The notes under the pieces were generated by a model. The model searched no databases. It worked only from the letters and a program-made list of their open reading frames with translations, and was not told the DNA's origin. Of a stretch of 64,000 bases of DNA, positions 59,801 to 64,000 are shown one piece after another. The DNA comes from Malaya genurostris (Eukaryota > Arthropoda > Insecta > Diptera > Culicidae). How positions within the stretch are numbered: the stretch's first letter is position 1; every line of letters begins with the position of its first letter. A program made the position numbers and the translations under genes. The stretch is taken from the NCBI RefSeq assembly GCF_030247185.1, contig NC_080570.1, positions 153,587,641-153,651,640 of the forward strand. The letters are read 5' to 3'.

Positions 59801-61758
59801 CCGCCGCAATTCGTAGTCGATTACGTCCATACAGAGCGAACCGATCTGCAACGGATGATCGATTAGTTTGGTTTGTTATTGTTTGAAACGTGCATCATTC
59901 TTACCTTATAGTTAACAATCACGGAGTGGAAGTTGGTATAGGTTGAAAAACAGAAAAATATGTAGATAATATTGGTAGAAAGATCCAACGAACGCCGCCA
60001 GTCCTCCCTGAGAACACGAGACAGTGCACTCAATACAGCTTCTGCAATAAATAAATAAAACAAAAAATGAACGCGGCTTTAGTTTCAATCGAATCGATCA
60101 ATCCTTTCACTGTGTCAAGTTCAAATCATTTTCAAACATCCCATCAAATATTATTGTTGTTGGTGCTTTTCACCTCGCAGTGGAAACTTTTGCTTTTCCT
60201 TTCCTTTACGCATCTGACACTACTGTTACAGTGGATCATTTTTTTTCCTTGTGCGTGTTACCTACATCTTCTGAATGATTCACCAGGCCATTGCGGGTTA
60301 GGTAATCCGCTAGGTGAATGATGCATGCCGTGGCTCGTATTTTTTTTATTCAATATCTTTTCCGTGCGGTATCTGTTTTGTTCGTTACCAGTTGCAATTT
60401 TGTCGATTACTTATTTTTGCGACACCCTGGCTTTACGTGGTTTCACGTTACGATTCTCGTCCGCTGAAGTTAAGCAACAGCGGATACGATCGGTGGATTC
60501 AGGATACGTTTACTTTTTGTCCGGAATTCGAAAGAAAGGCCGTGCTGATGACAGAAATGTCAGTTCGGTTAAAAAATATATTAACTCATGACTTACTATT
60601 TGACTCTAGCAACGCGTTTTTAGTATTGTCATATCATGCGTGATTTGCACTGGCTATCTTGTTAAATGTTTGTACATTGCAAATTACACGGTACGCATCC
60701 ATTTTCCCCAAACATCTCACTCACCGTTCTTCTCCAGTTCACCCAAATTGTCGGGATCGCGTGCCAGCTGCAAAATCAACCTGGACCCTTTGATCTTCTC
60801 CGGCAAATCTTCGTACAGCAACTCAATGTATTCGTCGATATTCCGAATGGATGCCTTTTCCGTTTCGTGGGGGCTGACCTTACCGGAAGTGCGTGATGTT
60901 ACGCGCTGACCACCAGCGATTCCGGTCGTGTTCCCCGCCGTAGACGAACTTTCCACATTCTTGCGATTCTTCAGATAATAGATGATCTGCTCAATATCCG
61001 ACAACTGCGATTTATGAATGAGGTCGCACTTTTCCACTACCTCCCGAGCCAGTACGGCTGGGTCGGTTTTGGCATTCAACGATTTGAGGCGAATTATACG
61101 TTGACAATCCTGTAAAGGGACAAACATCGAAAGATTAAAAAAAAACAACAACACATGTAAATTAGCACAACAACGCACTAAAAACGACCACTTCCTTAAT
61201 AGCGGAAAACCTTGACTTAGATCAATCACCCGGCGTAACACACCTGTCGCAAGGTAACGCAAAATCTTTCCCCACCCGAAATCGCGTCGCGAAGCAGATC
61301 ACTCGCAGACGCTATGCACACGAATGACTCATAAACTCATACCTTCTTGTCCTCCAGCATCGGATCCCCGGGTTCACCGAAAACGGCCGCCTCCAGTTTG
61401 TAATTGACTATGAGAGCCTTCTCCGTAGGGTGAGGCTCGATCGTTCCGCCCTTCCATCGCCTGAAAGGGAAATAAAATTATTTTTTTTTTCAAGCAAACA
61501 CCATCGAACCGAGAAAAAGACGAAAAAATCAATAACACCTCAGTACTGGAGAAGCACTATTTCATAATCGCGTAAATTTGCTGCACAGAAGGGCAACTAT
61601 ACTCACTTTTTGATGTACTTTGCGTCCTCGGATTGCATCTGGTGGCCACTGTCGCTGCTGGACGGGCTGCGTAACGCGGTCACGATGTAGTACAGATAGT
61701 GGACCGTAAATAAAGATAGTGCCAATCCTGCTATCCAGTGGAAAATACTAGCCAGCAT
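53854..61758 (-). CDS. Kap3: Kinesin-associated protein 3 (kinesin-2 accessory subunit)
   Basis: Armadillo-repeat subunit that joins the heterodimeric kinesin-2 motor to cargo for intraflagellar and axonal transport. Minus-strand coding exons: 61638-61607, 61460-61343, 61109-60725, 60041-59905, 59845-58727, 58659-58494, 54602-54259, 54196-53958, 53893-53854. All junctions are GT-AG and in phase, giving 859 residues from ATG 61638. The N-terminus (MQSEDAKYIKK, KALIVNYKLEA, FGEPGDPMLEDKK) and CQRIIRLKSLNAKTD are the family signature. Armadillo repeats fill the long fifth exon (for example LVLVVTFLKKLSIVRDN) and the next two; the acidic tail ends YSRDLEDFEVIA. An in-frame ATG at 61758, preceded by a TGA, would add 40 residues with one hydrophobic helix. 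The 3.9-kb intron 6 contains a LOA element. Confidence 0.95.
55095..55790 (-). pseudogene. LOA-clade reverse transcriptase remnant in Kap3 intron
   Basis: Minus-strand pieces: EALEPIIDQHIRDVCL and HQRGKSIVTEL (fingers/palm) at 55536-55766, then HIECRIKTASMAFGQCRR and WGLKPKTFCWIF...PILTY (thumb) at 55107-55295. Frames are broken and the catalytic core between is lost. It probably belongs with the endonuclease part at 57.4-58.4 kb. Confidence 0.8.
55800..57365. other. Kap3 intron 6, between the LOA pieces
   Basis: No gene. At 56075-56142 GCACGCGAATCTACAAATAG and GCGAAATTATAGCTAA resemble 23085-23126, the left flank of the 23.1-kb MITE, so this is another dispersed repeat. Confidence 0.45.
57370..58450 (-). 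pseudogene. LOA-clade endonuclease remnant in Kap3 intron
   Basis: On the minus strand the end of a retroposon endonuclease is recognisable: TRFDGYFPTIECPEDLDIAV, then, after a frameshift, RGTPWWRAELDRLKRGMG. Same family as the element at the left end of the window. Confidence 0.75.
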
Positions 61759-61959
61759 ACAACACACCAGCGCAGTGCAAAACCACCCGAAAGCTGTGGT
61801 GAATCTCGTATCGCCTGGTTGCGTTTCCAGTCGTGCTCAGACCATACAGTGTATATACATTGAGCACGTATCATTCATAAGAGAGAGAGAGCTTTTCTGA
61901 GCACACGCACACCAGCATCGCCGCATCTAAACAGCGCCACTCACCAGCTGACAGAAGAA

Positions 61960-64000
61960 TGTTGGCACATTTTACATTTTATTTCATATAGGGGGCATTC
62001 TCACAAAATCAGCCACCAAAATTTATTTTTTCATCTGTTTTTCAGTTGAAAATATTCGGAATTTTTTTTTATTTTTGAAATTTTCGAGAAATGATTTTTT
62101 GAATCTCCGTGTTTACAAAAAACTAAATAAATCTAATAAAGATTCAAAAATTCGTCCAAGACATAAGCGATTCCAACCTTATTGTTCATATCACAAAGCT
62201 TTTCAACAATTCAAGTGTATGAATGGATAATTCAAAATATTACTAAACTTGCATAACATTACACAACACATTATTTCCAGAAAGTATTTGACGTATGATC
62301 TCTATCTTGACCAGACTGATGGGGCACCAGTTCATTGGATACAATAAAAATTAATATATCAGGAGCTCGATTGTGGCATGTGAAAGATTCGATCGTCCCA
62401 CGACAAAAGAACCCAACTGCGGTTGAAAGCATTTAAAAATTTCAAAATAGATACAAAATCGAAATAAAATTAGTTCAAAAGATGGGCTTGAAAATCAATT
62501 TTAAAGAAATCTTTTTTTAATAAAAAACTAAAATGTATGATTTTAACAATGTTTATATGTTATCATTCATTTCAACTGCCAAGGGCATGTTCAGGAGTGT
62601 TCTAGTTCTAGATGCATAATTTATGTCAGTTTTAAAATTTAAATCTAAAAATTATAACAAAATAAACTGATAGTCCCAGCAGCGTTTTATCTGTGTTTCA
62701 AATATAGAAAAAATAGAACGGCAGCGTATACCCGTTTTGAATTTGACAGTACAACTGTTCGAATAAATAAAACTAAAACGGCTGTTTGTTTCAGTTATAT
62801 TATAAACCACCCATATGAATCTTGCAGCTGCTGAATTTGCTCTAAGTTTACAAATTCAAAGCCTATGAATATTACCTTTATTTAAAGTTAGGTTATTTTG
62901 AACTGGTTCGCAGGTTGAAATTATTATGAAATTGACAGGAACGCACAAGTATTGTCTCTACAGTTGAGGTCTGAAAAACGCAACCAGCGAGAATCATTTT
63001 TATGACGTTTCATTGGCCAATCCATAACGTCGCTACTAGTGCGCATACTAGTGCATCACTACATGAATAAAGCGCGATCTTGCTACATCATATGTTCCAC
63101 ATCGAACGTGATAATAATGATTGTCGCTGGAAGTATTTTCCAGTTTTCAACTGCAACGCGAATAAAATATTTGTTATGTTATCAAAAGATTAATTGAAAC
63201 AAACACTGAGAAAAATAAGTATCTAGTGTTGTAGTTTCAAGCAACAATATTTGCTGTATTAAACCAATTTTTTTATAACGCTTTTAATAAAATAAATCGT
63301 TGTATGAAACCAAAATTCAGTTACTTTCACAATATAGTTCTCTGCGTGTAGGTTATGTATTCTAAGATATTTGGCATAACCTTTTTTATTTCGGAAATTT
63401 TATTTAGCTCCCCCATTGGTGATTTTTTAAGATTCAAATTTTCAAACTTTAATCGCCATGCAGCTCATATTCGATGTAGTTCCAATTGTACACATACTTT
63501 TTTGATGCGCTTAATCTTATGGGAAATGACCCTACCATGGTAAATGGCTCAAATCCGAGTCATTATCGGTGTACATTATTCTAAACGTTCCAAAAAATCG
63601 AGTGACACCAAAATTAGCCATATCAGTTCAATATCAACGAAGATACAGCCATTTGAAAATACCGTTCCGCCTGTGTGAAGGGATGGAAAAGTGTCCAAGC
63701 GAGTCACGTTACAGCCCGCATAGCGTTTTGGCTACCTGGGCAGCCATGGCAACCAGACGGCTACCAAAATTGATTCAGTGACGGTTGTCAAATCCAATTT
63801 GATAAAACAAAGTCGCCTGTATCTAAGTTAGCCGAGCGTTTTTTCTTCTCACCTTCGCTGAAAATGTCAAAGATTTCAATGTGGAAAAATCCTGGTGGAT
63901 ACGGTTGTATCGTTTGAGTTGTATATCTGGTCACCAGAATGTCTGCCAGCCATATTTTTTCAGCTGGCAGCGTTTAGTCAGCCATGCGGGAGTACGCTTC
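61960..64000. other. Right flank: Kap3 upstream region and repeats, no gene
   Basis: The Kap3 5' side has TGTATATACACTG on the minus strand near 61850 and a GAGAGAGAGAG run near 61882. 62600-62760 is the inverse partner of the 8.6-kb repeat. CAGCCATGGCAACCAGACGG near 63740 and CTGCCAGCC/GCTGGCAGC near 63945 are small repeats. No coding region was supported. Confidence 0.45.

Noticed and set aside
1..64000. CRISPR array, operon or prokaryotic defence system
   Set aside because: The window is plainly eukaryotic, with spliced genes; no spaced identical repeats of CRISPR type were seen.

Overview
The window looks like nuclear DNA of a culicine, probably Aedini-type, mosquito. The evidence is five conserved animal genes with GT-AG introns and insect-like sequence, kilobase-sized introns full of transposon debris, a Feilai-like tRNA-derived SINE, and several LOA-clade retroposon, mariner and hAT remnants. 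It is AT-rich, and roughly 80 percent of it is non-coding or repeat-derived.

Layout. (1) 1-7.4 kb: a LOA non-LTR element cut by a SINE, then the minus-strand activin type II receptor gene punt. Its signal-peptide exon lies at 7.4 kb, its ligand-binding, membrane and first kinase exons at 2.1-3.4 kb, and its last kinase exons lie beyond the left edge. (2) 7.4-20 kb: a repeat field dominated by a 5.1-kb hAT-like element (17-bp perfect terminal inverted repeats, 8-bp target duplication) with TACCCG-rich subterminal arrays and several younger insertions inside. (3) 20-29.6 kb: the plus-strand AT-hook/bZIP factor Xrp1, two sure coding exons at 27.3-29.6 kb and possible leader exons near 20.1 and 27.1 kb. 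(4) 29.9-34.6 kb: a mariner pseudogene interrupted by a second copy of the SINE seen at 1.3 kb. (5) 34.6-46.9 kb: minus-strand eIF4B, with nested mobile elements in its introns. (6) 50.8-51.5 kb: a two-exon CRAL-TRIO lipid-binding gene, followed by a possible small unknown gene. (7) 53.9-61.8 kb: minus-strand Kap3, the kinesin-2 accessory subunit; all nine coding exons join in phase to 859 residues, with a LOA element in one intron. (8) 62-64 kb: no gene seen.

The genes do not form an operon or pathway; this is ordinary eukaryotic neighbourhood. Together they cover BMP/activin signalling (punt), stress and cell-competition transcription (Xrp1), translation initiation (eIF4B), lipid exchange (CRAL-TRIO) and ciliary transport (Kap3).

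The most unusual signals are a dispersed family of hammerhead ribozyme motifs (four copies, one apparently complete, with compensatory changes in stem II); the TACCCG-armoured hAT element; an in-frame hydrophobic N-terminal extension of Kap3; a strong out-of-frame AUG overlapping the start of the Xrp1 coding region; and a foldback locus arranged A-B-A'-B' instead of as a palindrome.
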